In this document: in pieces, positions 15,795-24,058 of the stretch
Numbering within the stretch: the first letter of the stretch is position 1
How the letters are laid out: the number at the start of each line of letters is the position of its first letter
NCBI GenBank assembly: GCA_001799635.1
Contig: MGTV01000015.1
Location: 1 to 52,228 of the forward strand
Direction of reading: 5' to 3'
DNA length: 52,228 bases
Source: Elusimicrobia bacterium GWA2_62_23
GTDB lineage: Bacteria > Elusimicrobiota > Elusimicrobia > Elusimicrobiales > UBA9959
Made by a program: the position numbers and the translations under genes
The notes under the pieces: model-generated
What the model saw: the letters and a program-made list of their open reading frames with translations, nothing else
What the model was told of the DNA's origin: nothing
Database searches by the model: none

Positions 15795-16532
15795 TCAAAA
15801 TTCCATTCCCACGGTATTTGTGGTGCAATCTTTTGGTTCTGGTGGCGCGCCGGAGTTTGCATCGAGAATGCAGTATATCCAATAACTATCATTATTTGCG
15901 TATTTAGACCCGTCTATGCGCCAGTGAAGTTTTGGAGTTGAGGATGAATGCTTGATTTCCAGTTTAATCGAGTTTACTTCAACACGGTGAAGAGTATCTC
16001 CCGTTCTCCAAGTGCTGATAGCAGTTTCTGACGCGGTGGTTGAGCTGATTTTGGGGGTGGTATTTATTGCTTTCCACGTGGAGGTGTCTATCGTGTTCGG
16101 AGCTATGCAAGATAATAAGTAGTTCTTGTCAGGGATTGAATATACGGAAAGATTGGTGTTTGAAATATCAATGCCTTGCCATGTCTGGACAAAGTTTAAA
16201 GAATCTTTAAGGGTATAAAATCTAATTTCATTTTTAAATATCCCAAATAAGTCCGAATTCTTACGGATAAAAACTTTCCAATCTTTGGTTATACTCTCTA
16301 GTTCCGGAGCGCATAGCCTGGAAACCTTTCCCTCACTGCATTCAAATTTTATGTTTTCGCTGCGTTGCTTCAGCGAAGAGAGGCGTTTCTGGATATTGGG
16401 CTTACAGTCGGAAAGGTTGTCGTTTGGTGGGAGAGGCTTTATTAGCTTTTTTAACCAGGCTTCTGTCGGAATTGGTGCCAGTAGTAATAGTGCGCAGGAT
16501 AATGTGCCGATAAATAGCCTTCTAAATATCAT
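15795..16532 (-). CDS. Secreted FTP/PepSY-like propeptide protein without a peptidase domain
   Basis: The 245-residue protein has a signal peptide (MIFRRLFIGTLSCALLLLAP). Its middle resembles the FTP/PepSY propeptide of thermolysin-like (M4) proteases: LNFVQTWQGIDISNTNLSVY parallels the 'tyqGipVfgsdlrv' motif, TTPKISSTTASETAIS parallels the PepSY start, and LHWRIDG ... YWIYCILDANSGAP parallels 'aWrv...vDA.tGev'. The protein stops where the catalytic domain would begin. Its AT-rich composition differs sharply from the neighbours, so it is foreign. It may be a remnant of an M4 protease gene or a free-standing inhibitor/chaperone. The family match is by eye. Confidence 0.6.
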   Translation of the reverse strand: MIFRRLFIGTLSCALLLLAPIPTEAWLKKLIKPLPPNDNLSDCKPNIQKRLSSLKQRSENIKFECSEGKVSRLCAPELESITKDWKVFIRKNSDLFGIFKNEIRFYTLKDSLNFVQTWQGIDISNTNLSVYSIPDKNYLLSCIAPNTIDTSTWKAINTTPKISSTTASETAISTWRTGDTLHRVEVNSIKLEIKHSSSTPKLHWRIDGSKYANNDSYWIYCILDANSGAPPEPKDCTTNTVGMEF

Positions 16533-16693
16533 ATACGCCTAGGATAGCAGAAAGTTCAGTCATCGGTATAGAAGGGCTGGAACTATCCTGGGACAAAAGT
16601 AATACCCTCGGGAATCTTTCTGTTCTGGTGGACTCATGCGGGGGCGGTGTGGTGGGCCGGGACGTTGTTGACTGTTTGCGCTGTCCCACAAAC
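16533..16693. other. Non-coding gap with a degenerate repeat copy
   Basis: No convincing gene is seen. AGGATAG (16542-16548) and CTATCCT (16586-16592) form an inverted repeat with additional AGTTC/GAACT pairing. At 16659-16686 GGGACGTTGTTGACTGTTTG followed by CGCTGTCCC is a degenerate copy of the island-end repeat, immediately left of the IS110-type element. Confidence 0.5.
16659..16686. repeat. Degenerate internal copy of the island-end repeat
   Basis: The first 16 bases are identical to the repeat at 15730 (GGGACGTTGTTGACT), then it diverges and closes with GTCCC. It may be the original left partner of the RAYT gene, now separated from it by the IS110-type insertion. Confidence 0.55.
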
Positions 16694-16715
16694 CGACCCC
16701 GATAATCATCTAAAG

Positions 16716-16782
16716 GTCCCCTCCCACAGGTTGTTGTAACATTGCTTTGTCTAGAAGCAATTACAAAACCGAAGGAGGGGAC
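16716..16782 (+). promoter_or_regulatory. Hairpin sequestering the IS transposase ribosome-binding site
   Basis: GTCCCCTCC (16716-16724) is the exact complement of GGAGGGGAC (16774-16782), which holds the ribosome-binding site 4-12 bases before ATG 16787. A second stem, ATTGCTT (16741-16747) with AAGCAAT (16755-16761), nests inside. Read-through transcripts would fold and block translation, a common protection in insertion sequences. Confidence 0.6.
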
Positions 16783-16786
16783 ACAT

Positions 16787-17308
16787 ATGAGATTATACGC
16801 GGCAATTGACCTGCATTCCAATAACAGCGTGCTGGTGATCCTGGACGAAGAGGACCGTGTCGTCTATGAACGGCGCCATCCGAACGAGCTGCCCGTCATT
16901 CTGGCGCAGCTTGCGCCGCACCAGCGGGACATCCAGGCCATAGCGGTGGAATCCACGTACAACTGGTATTGGCTGGGGGACGGAATCTGGAACATCCTGG
17001 GGATGACCATCATGTACGAGGCGGGCGACATGTCGCGCTTTAAGAAGGCGGGGAACTTCGCTTCATATGCGCGCTGTGTGGGCAGTTCGCGGTGGAGCAA
17101 TGGCAAGAAGAAGGGAGAGGGCAACCGGAAGAACGGGAACAAATACCTGGGGTGGGCGTTCGTCGAGGCGGCGCATTACGCCATTCGCTATAACGAGCGC
17201 ATCCGTAGCTTTTACCAGCGCAAGCAGGCCAGGACGAACAAGATAGTGGCGATCAAGGCGGTGGCGCATAAACTGCCGCGGGCGTGTTATCATGTGCTGA
17301 AAGAGTAG
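16787..17308 (+). pseudogene. IS110-family transposase with internal in-frame deletion
   Basis: The frame is open (173 residues from ATG 16787) but lacks the middle of a normal IS110 transposase of roughly 300-400 residues. Residues 1-60 are the start of the DEDD RuvC-like domain (YAAIDLHSNN with the first Asp, VESTYNWYWL with the Glu). The sequence then jumps at about residue 66 to the C-terminal Transposase_20 part (GMTIMYEAGDMSRFKKAGNF, YARCVGSSRWSNGKKKGEGN). The second half of the DEDD domain, with its last two acidic residues, and the coiled-coil linker are missing. It cannot be an active recombinase but the ends remain, so it could be moved in trans. The upstream ATG 16742 is rejected because the strong GGAGGGG site precedes 16787. 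Confidence 0.85.
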
Positions 17309-17718
17309 GTGGCGTTCGAAGAGGCGCGGGCATTCGCGTGAAGATCGCGGTGAAGGAAGCGAGCTATGCGTAGTGTTGGCATAACCAGGCGTCCCGATTA
17401 GCAGCTTCCTTCACCCTTCGTTTTAGGCGAAGACGCCTCTGTCGCAAGCCAGCGTAGCGTTGGCCGGGTGGGGTACCCGAAGCCAAGAACCTGAAGGCGG
17501 AGCGATCCGCCGCCAAGTGGATGCGGCAGAGAACCAAAGGTTTTCTGGGCCTTCGCAAGAAGGCAGGGGCCCCGGCGGGCAAGTATAGCCTCGGCCTTGA
17601 ACCTGATGAGTGACTGGTGCGGCTTCGTCCGACGCCAGAGAAAGAGAACCCGGCAGCGAAGACGCCTTGAACGGAGGGAAGGTCGGAGAGGATTTTTAGG
17701 CAAAAAGAACCACTAAAA
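17309..17718 (+). ncRNA. Structured non-coding right part of the IS (possible bridge-RNA region)
   Basis: About 410 bases carry no convincing gene; minus-strand frames here are low-complexity Arg-rich shadows. Nested complementary segments suggest a folded RNA: AGAGGCG (17320-17326) with CGCCTCT (17434-17440), and GGTGAAGGAAGC (17349-17360) with GCTTCCTTCACC (17404-17415). In IS110 elements a non-coding end encodes the bridge RNA that guides recombination; in the IS1111 branch it lies downstream of the transposase, as here. Assignment as bridge RNA is inference. Confidence 0.4.
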
Positions 17719-17826
17719 CTGTGGGAGGGAGCCTTTTTTCTTGAAAAAAGGACCTTTAATGAGCGACACTACGCTGTCGGGGTCGTTTGTTATGCTATCC
17801 TCGAAGCGAAAAAAGGGGGGGGGCTT

Positions 17827-18822
17827 ATGCCAAGACAGGCGAGAATAGACGTTCCGGGGCAAGTCTACCACGTTATGGCGCGCGGGATAGAGCGTGGATC
17901 TATCTTTTGCGACGAAGCGGATTATGCCGATTTTTTTAAGCGCGTTTCCATATGGTTTAAAAAGTCGGGCAGTAAATGCCTTTCGTGGTGTTTAATGCCG
18001 AATCACTTCCACTTTCTCATTCTGCGCGGCGAGCGGCCGCTTTCTGAGACAATGCACCACACCATGACCGGATACGCCGTGGGGTTCAACCTGCGGCATG
18101 GGCGCGTGGGGCACCTCTTCCAAAACAGGTATAAGGCTATAATTTGCGGTCTAGAGGAATACTTTTTGGAACTTGTGCCATACATCCACCTTAATCCGTT
18201 GCGTGCGGGGATGGTTAAGGACCTTTCAGAGCTGGAGGGGTACAGGTGGTGCGGGCATGGCGCCGCTATGGGGTCTTCGCCCGCGGAGATACTGGACCGC
18301 AACACTCTCTTGGCGCACTATGGCGCCTGCGAGAATGAGGGTGTTGAAAAATATTGGCAGATAATATCAGAGAAAGCGGAAAGGATACTGCAGCAGAAAT
18401 TTGGGGATACGATGCCGGGAGGCGACAACAGTGTGGACGGCGCTTTTCCTCTACTCGGGGCCGGGAAGAAGGAGTTTCCGGACCAAAGGATACTCGGAGA
18501 CAGTATTTTTGTGGAGTCCGTCCTGCATTCTGCCGGGGAAGCTATGAAAAAAGGAAGAAAAAGCCCTTCGCAGGTCTTGGAGGAGGTGGAAATTTTCACC
18601 GGGGTTTCCCGCGTTGATATCTTCAGGCGCACTCACGAGCCGGCGCCGGCTCGGGCGCGTGCGGTATATTGTTATTTATGCAAAGAGGAAGCCGGATGTT
18701 CCGGTGTGGAGTTGCGGCGTGCGCTGAGAATAAGCGATAGCGCTGTTTCAAGGCTGGCCGCTAAGGGGCGTATTATTTTTGAAAGCGTTAGAGATAGTCA
18801 AATAGTCAACAACGTCCCCTAA
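17827..18822 (+). CDS. REP-associated tyrosine transposase (RAYT, IS200-like)
   Basis: The 331-residue protein starts with the signature MPRQARIDVPGQVYHVMARG. It has the HUH metal site in LMPNHFHFLI and the likely nucleophile Tyr in HLFQNRYKAI, followed by YIHLNPLRAGMV. The C-terminal third (about 245-320: LEEVEIFTGVSRVDIFRRTH, CSGVELRRALRISDSAVSRL) resembles a DnaA-type DNA-binding domain. RAYTs cut single strands at hairpins of REP sequences. The last ten codons (RDSQIVNNVP) and stop fall inside the island-end repeat, so the gene reads into the element terminus. Ribosome-binding site GGGGGGG lies just before the ATG. The IS110-type element ends 41 bases upstream. Confidence 0.9.
   Translation: MPRQARIDVPGQVYHVMARGIERGSIFCDEADYADFFKRVSIWFKKSGSKCLSWCLMPNHFHFLILRGERPLSETMHHTMTGYAVGFNLRHGRVGHLFQNRYKAIICGLEEYFLELVPYIHLNPLRAGMVKDLSELEGYRWCGHGAAMGSSPAEILDRNTLLAHYGACENEGVEKYWQIISEKAERILQQKFGDTMPGGDNSVDGAFPLLGAGKKEFPDQRILGDSIFVESVLHSAGEAMKKGRKSPSQVLEEVEIFTGVSRVDIFRRTHEPAPARARAVYCYLCKEEAGCSGVELRRALRISDSAVSRLAAKGRIIFESVRDSQIVNNVP
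18791..18819. repeat. Right island-end repeat, inverted copy of 15729-15757
   Basis: The 29 bases are the exact reverse complement of the left end. They also encode the C-terminus of the RAYT, with the stop codon at 18820-18822. Confidence 0.8.
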
Positions 18823-18867
18823 CTAAAAGATATTTTTCGCCGCGGAAATCAGAGGCGCCAATAATTG

Positions 18868-18873
18868 TAGAAT
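18868..18873 (+). promoter_or_regulatory. -10 box of the ATP synthase operon
   Basis: TAGAAT lies exactly 7 bases before ATG 18881, the same arrangement as in the divergent GGDEF gene. No consensus -35 is visible at 17 bases. Transcripts would be leaderless for the first gene. Confidence 0.45.
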
Positions 18874-18880
18874 TGAAGTG

Positions 18881-19087
18881 ATGAGAGACGACTACCTCAG
18901 GCACGCGCAGATAGGGCTGGAGCTGGCGGCGGCGGTGCTGCTCGGCTTCTGGGGCGGCTACAAACTCGACGGCCGCTTCGGCACGGCGCCCTGGCTGATG
19001 CTGGCCGGCGCGGCGGCGGGGCTCGCAGCCGGGTTCTACCTGGTGCTGCGCGAGCTTTTCGCCAAGGAAGAGGAGGGGAAGAAGTGA
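18881..19087 (+). CDS. AtpZ/AtpI-like F0F1-ATPase accessory membrane protein
   Basis: The 68-residue protein has two hydrophobic helices (about 12-30 and 38-58), a Gly-rich turn with WGGYKLD, and a charged tail (KEEEGKK). Its size, layout and place as first gene of an atp operon match the ATPase_gene1 (AtpZ) family, which aids assembly or cation supply. A GTG directly before the ATG is also possible. It overlaps the next gene by 4 bases (GTGA). Confidence 0.75.
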   Translation: MRDDYLRHAQIGLELAAAVLLGFWGGYKLDGRFGTAPWLMLAGAAAGLAAGFYLVLRELFAKEEEGKK

Positions 19088-19374
19088 TAGCCTCTCCCTG
19101 GGCCGCTCTGCTTTGGGGCGCCCTGGCCGGCGCCTGCACGGGGCTGGCTTCGCGGCTGGCGCTCAAAAGGGCGCTGGGCGCCCCGGACCCGGTCTTCTAC
19201 TCGGTTTTTGTCGGGGGCATCTTCGCGCGCCTGGCGCTGGTGGCGGCGGCGGTTTGTCTGCTCCGCCATGAAAAATATATAATTATCATTCTGTTCGCGG
19301 CCGCGATGATACTCGTGCAGATGCTTTTTGAGGCTTTTCCGCTGAAAAAAAATGGGTCTGAAAGAGATACTTGA
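19084..19374 (+). CDS. atpI: ATP synthase subunit I-like membrane protein
   Basis: This 96-residue protein has three to four hydrophobic helices and starts with GTG overlapping the previous stop. Its position between the AtpZ-like gene and atpB, and its composition, suit the ATP synthase I (AtpI/AtpR) group involved in c-ring assembly. The sequence itself is poorly conserved, so position carries most weight. It overlaps atpB by 23 bases. Confidence 0.65.
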   Translation: MIASPWAALLWGALAGACTGLASRLALKRALGAPDPVFYSVFVGGIFARLALVAAAVCLLRHEKYIIIILFAAAMILVQMLFEAFPLKKNGSERDT

Positions 19375-20113
19375 ACACCACGTAGTCGATCACGTCTGGA
19401 CCTGGGCGGCCCTGGGGCCGCTGCGCCTGCCGTTCTCCAAACATCTGCTGATGATGGGCATAGCTTCGCTCATCCTGCTGGTGGTCTTTCCTCTTATAAT
19501 CCGCAGCCGCTCCGCCGCCCTGGCGCCGTTCCGCGCCATGATAGAGATCATAGTGCTGTTCCTGCGCGACGAAGTGGTGGTGCCCAACATGGGCCACAAG
19601 GGCGCGGCCTACCTCGGCTATTTCTCCACCTTGTTCTTCTTCATCCTCATCATGAACCTCATAGGCCTGGTGCCGTTCGGCGCCACGGCCACCGGCAACC
19701 TCGCCGTCACGGCGGGCCTGGCGCTCACCACTTTCGCCCTTATCAATTTCTCCGGCATAAAAGAGCAGGGGTTCTTCGCCTACTTCGCCCACATGGTGCC
19801 CAAGGGCATCCCGGGCTGGCTGTACCTGCCCATGTTCGTCATAGAGCTGCTGGGTTTGTTCATAAAGACTGCCGCGCTCTGCATCCGTCTTTTCGCCAAC
19901 ATGATAGCCGGGCACATCGTCATCCTGGTGTTCATCAGCTTCATTTTTATCTTCGGTTCCTTCGGGGTGGCCGTGGGGCTGGGCGTGGCGCCCGTGTCCG
20001 TGGGGCTGGTGCTGTTCACGCTGCTGCTGGAGCTGCTGGTGGCGTTCCTGCAGGCTTACGTTTTCGCCATGCTGACGGCCATCTTCACCGGCGCGGCCAT
20101 GCACCCGCATTAG
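19352..20113 (+). CDS. atpB: ATP synthase F0 subunit a
   Basis: The 253-residue, multi-helix protein forms the half-channels for protons at the c-ring. The essential Arg is in CIRLFANMIAGHIVILVF. FILIMNLIGLVPFGATATGN and ELLVAFLQAYVFAMLTAIF are further family segments. Histidine at the very end (MHPH) is unusual but tolerable. It is the first of the eight structural genes. Confidence 0.95.
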   Translation: MGLKEILEHHVVDHVWTWAALGPLRLPFSKHLLMMGIASLILLVVFPLIIRSRSAALAPFRAMIEIIVLFLRDEVVVPNMGHKGAAYLGYFSTLFFFILIMNLIGLVPFGATATGNLAVTAGLALTTFALINFSGIKEQGFFAYFAHMVPKGIPGWLYLPMFVIELLGLFIKTAALCIRLFANMIAGHIVILVFISFIFIFGSFGVAVGLGVAPVSVGLVLFTLLLELLVAFLQAYVFAMLTAIFTGAAMHPH

Positions 20114-20153
20114 GATTTTGGCGGTTTTTAACATTACACGGAGGTAGTACACA

Positions 20154-20447
20154 ATGAACGACATGACATTCATCGGTCTCGGCTACATAGGCGCCGGTCT
20201 CGGCGCGGGCCTCACGCTCATAGGCGCGGGCCTGGGCATAGGCAAGCTCGCCTACGCCGCCCTCGAAGGCACCGCCCGCCAGCCCGAAGCCGGCGGCGCG
20301 CTGCGCACCACCATGATCATCGCCGCGGCCCTCATAGAAGGCCTCGCGTTCCTCGCGCTGGTCATCTGCATGCTGGCCGTGATGAACTTCGCGCAGCCCA
20401 AGCCGGAAGCCCCGGCCGCCGCCGCCCAGAGCCAGGCGCAGCACTAA
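20154..20447 (+). CDS. atpE: ATP synthase F0 subunit c
   Basis: This 97-residue two-helix proteolipid has the polar loop ARQPE (41-45) and the ion-binding carboxylate Glu62 in helix 2 (ALIEGLAF). The Na+ ligands of Ilyobacter/Propionigenium c subunits are missing: Ile29 replaces the Gln in helix 1 and Gly63 replaces the Ser after Glu. Proton coupling is therefore inferred. A Gly-rich helix 1 supports tight ring packing. The C-terminus has an extra Ala/Pro/Gln tail of about 18 residues. The ribosome-binding site CGGAGGTAG is the strongest in the operon, which fits the need for many copies. Confidence 0.95.
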   Translation: MNDMTFIGLGYIGAGLGAGLTLIGAGLGIGKLAYAALEGTARQPEAGGALRTTMIIAAALIEGLAFLALVICMLAVMNFAQPKPEAPAAAAQSQAQH

Positions 20448-20464
20448 TAACCGCCGGTTAAAGG

Positions 20465-20488
20465 GCCGCGGGAGACAGCTCCCGCGGC
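20465..20488 (+). promoter_or_regulatory. Hairpin between atpE and atpF (mRNA processing/stability)
   Basis: GCCGCGGGAG (20465-20474) pairs perfectly with 20479-20488 around an ACAG tetraloop. There is no T-run, so it is not a terminator. Placed right after the c-subunit gene, it could protect the 3' end of atpE mRNA or reduce downstream expression. Confidence 0.65.
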
Positions 20489-20500
20489 ACTGGAGACATT

Positions 20501-21022
20501 ATGGAAGCGTTGATCAGGCCGGAATTCGGCCTTACGTTCTGGACGATAACCTGTTTCGTCCTGCTGGTGCTCGTGCTGTCCAAGACCGCCTGGAAGCCGC
20601 TGATGCACGCCGTGGAAGAGCGCGAGCGGGCCATAAAGCACGACCGCCACTCAGCCGAAACGGCGCGCGCCGAAGCCGAAAAGCTCAAGGCCGACCTCGA
20701 GGAGCGCATGAAGTCCTTCAAGGCCGAACTTAACGCCCGCGCCGAAGAGGCCCGGCAGGCCGCCAGGAAGGAGACCGACCTCCTGCTCGCGGAAGCGCGC
20801 CGCGCCGCCGCGGTGATAGTGGAGACCGCCACCAAAGAGATAGAGACCCAGAAGGCCGAGGCCGCCCGCGGCCTGCGCGAGAAAGTGGCCGAGCTGTCCG
20901 TGCTGGCGGCCGAGCGCATCCTGCTCAAGCAGATAGACCACCGGGCCAACACCGAACTCGCGGCCAGGTATCTCGGCGAGCTGGAAAAAGAAAGGCCCGA
21001 GATGAGGCTGGAGAACAACTGA
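20501..21022 (+). CDS. atpF: ATP synthase F0 subunit b
   Basis: The 173-residue protein has one N-terminal membrane helix (about 9-28, GLTFWTITCFVLLVLVLS) and a long charged coiled coil that forms the peripheral stalk to delta. GGAG precedes the ATG. Its stop overlaps the atpH start as TGATG. Confidence 0.93.
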   Translation: MEALIRPEFGLTFWTITCFVLLVLVLSKTAWKPLMHAVEERERAIKHDRHSAETARAEAEKLKADLEERMKSFKAELNARAEEARQAARKETDLLLAEARRAAAVIVETATKEIETQKAEAARGLREKVAELSVLAAERILLKQIDHRANTELAARYLGELEKERPEMRLENN

Positions 21023-21576
21023 TGGATTCCAGCGGGAAAATACTCGCCAAGCGCTACGCCAGGGCCTACATGGGCCTGGACGGCAAGGTGTTCGGCACCG
21101 CGCTGGAGAAGGCTTCCCACGAGAAGCTCGAAGGACTGCGCCGGGTTTTCGAGGCCGCGAGGCCCTACCTGAAGACGCTGACCCACCCCGTGGTGAACAG
21201 CTCGGTCAGGATAGAGGCCCTGCGCAAGGTCCTGGGCGACAAGCACGCCGGGTCCGCCGCGGATTTCACCGAACTGCTGGTGAAGCGCGGACGGTTCAAC
21301 CTGCTGGAGGAGATCATGCAGGAGTGCCTGCGCCTCCACGACGATTTCTGCGGCCTGCTGAGGGCCCAGGTGTTCAGCCGCTACCCGCTTTCCCCCGGGG
21401 AGATGCAGCGCATAGAGGCCATGCTGGCCGCCGTTTCCGGCAGGAAGGTGTCGGCCAGGAACATCACCACCGAGCGCGTCCTCGGCGGGTTCGAGATAAA
21501 GGTGGGGGACACCGTGATAGACGCCACGGTGCGCGGCCGGCTGGAGGCCATGAAGGCCGAACTGGCCCGCAGGTAG
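21022..21576 (+). CDS. atpH: ATP synthase F1 subunit delta
   Basis: The 184-residue protein links the b stalk to the top of F1. AKRYARAYMG at the N-terminus and the C-terminal FEIKVGDTVIDATVRGRLE are family hallmarks. One-base overlap with atpF implies translational coupling. Confidence 0.93.
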   Translation: MDSSGKILAKRYARAYMGLDGKVFGTALEKASHEKLEGLRRVFEAARPYLKTLTHPVVNSSVRIEALRKVLGDKHAGSAADFTELLVKRGRFNLLEEIMQECLRLHDDFCGLLRAQVFSRYPLSPGEMQRIEAMLAAVSGRKVSARNITTERVLGGFEIKVGDTVIDATVRGRLEAMKAELARR

Positions 21577-21609
21577 TTCAGGAAAGACCGCTGTTTTAAA
21601 GGCAAACCT

Positions 21610-23121
<1,512 letters not shown>

Positions 23122-23125
23122 CCCG

Positions 23126-24049
23126 ATGAAAAAATACCTGGTTACCGGCGGCGCCGGCTTCGTGGGCTCCAACCTCGCCTTCGCGCTGGAGCATGAGCGC
23201 AAGGCGAAGGTGACGGTGCTGGACAATTTCTCTTCCGGCAACTACAAGAACCTCGCCGGCTTCTCCGGGGACGTCATAACCGACGACATCAATTCCCGCG
23301 GCTGGTTCGACACGGCCGGCAAAGTGGACGCCGTTTTTCACCAGGCCGCTATGGTGGACACCACCGTCAGCGACCAGAAAGCGATGATGCGCGACAACGT
23401 GGACGGTTTCCGCAACGTGCTGGAATACGCCCTGAAATTCGGGATCAAGCGCGTGGTCTACGCCTCTTCGGCCGCCGTGTACGGCAATTCCAAGTGCCCC
23501 ATGCACGAGGGGCAGACCCCCACCCCCGAGAACGTCTACGGCTTCTCCAAGGCCATCATGGACAACGTGGCGCGGGAGTTCGCCGAGGCGCATAAGGACA
23601 TGGTCCTGGTTGGCCTGCGCTACTTCAACGTTTACGGCCCCCGGGAATACTACAAGGGCAAGATGGCCAGCATGATGTTCCAGCTTTACAACCAGATGAA
23701 GGCCGGCAAGCGCCCGCGCGTCTTCAAGTTCGGCGAGCAGATGCGCGATTTCGTCTACGTCAAAGACATTGTGCGCGGTAACCTCAACGCCCTGGACGCG
23801 GAGCGCTCCTGCGTGTGCAACCTGGCCAGCGGCAAGCCCGGAAATTTCAACGAGGTCATAGAGGCCCTCAACAAGGCCCTGAAGACCGACCTCGCCCCCG
23901 AGTACATCGATAACCCTTACGCTTTCTACCAGAACAAGACCCACGCCGACATGCGGCAGGCCAAGGCCCTGATAAACTACCGGCCGGAGTGGAGCCTGGA
24001 GGACGGCGTGGCCGATTATGTGAAAGTGCTGGAGAAGACCCGGATCTAA
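23126..24049 (+). CDS. hldD: ADP-glyceromanno-heptose 6-epimerase-like SDR, inside the atp operon
   Basis: The 307-residue extended short-chain dehydrogenase has the NAD(P) loop TGGAGFVGSN, the catalytic Ser region ASSAAVYG and the YxxxK pair in NVYGFSKAIMDN. RYFNVYGPREYYKGKMASMM and MRDFVYVKDIVRGNL are typical of HldD, which epimerises ADP-heptose for the LPS inner core. Other NAD-dependent sugar epimerases are possible, but the PRExxKGxMAS motif favours HldD. It starts 4 bases after the atpA stop and ends 9 bases before atpG on the same strand, so it must be cotranscribed with the ATP synthase. Codon use looks like its neighbours, so this is not a recent import. Confidence 0.85.
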   Translation: MKKYLVTGGAGFVGSNLAFALEHERKAKVTVLDNFSSGNYKNLAGFSGDVITDDINSRGWFDTAGKVDAVFHQAAMVDTTVSDQKAMMRDNVDGFRNVLEYALKFGIKRVVYASSAAVYGNSKCPMHEGQTPTPENVYGFSKAIMDNVAREFAEAHKDMVLVGLRYFNVYGPREYYKGKMASMMFQLYNQMKAGKRPRVFKFGEQMRDFVYVKDIVRGNLNALDAERSCVCNLASGKPGNFNEVIEALNKALKTDLAPEYIDNPYAFYQNKTHADMRQAKALINYRPEWSLEDGVADYVKVLEKTRI

Positions 24050-24058
24050 AATCCAACT

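Larger units (their letters stand above)
16694..17785 (+). mobile_element. IS110-type insertion sequence (deletion derivative)
   Basis: Three nested segments at the two ends are inverted copies: CGACCCCGA (16694-16702) with 17777-17785, TAAAGGTCC (16711-16719) with 17750-17758, and CCCTCCCACAG (16719-16729) with 17719-17729. The right end also has its own 9-bp hairpin (17732-17740 with 17743-17751). The element holds an internally deleted transposase gene and a long, structured 3' non-coding part. A long right end and subterminal inverted repeats fit the IS1111 branch of IS110. Confidence 0.7.
15729..18819. mobile_element. Mobile island bounded by 29-bp inverted repeats
   Basis: Bases 15729-15757 (beginning GGGGACGTTGTTGACT) and 18791-18819 are perfect inverted copies of each other, 29 of 29. 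Between them are an AT-rich propeptide-like gene, a degenerate third copy of the repeat (16659), an IS110-type element and the RAYT gene. The island fills the gap between the divergent GGDEF gene and ATP synthase operon, starting 35 bases from one and ending 62 from the other. No clear target duplication is seen. Confidence 0.7.

Noticed and set aside
17364..17703. Arg-rich minus-strand frames in the IS right end
   Set aside because: No ribosome-binding site, low complexity, and they overlap the inverted-repeat structures of the element.
20154..20447. Sodium-coupled ATP synthase
   Set aside because: The c subunit lacks the helix-1 Gln and the Ser after the essential Glu that bind Na+; proton use is more likely.
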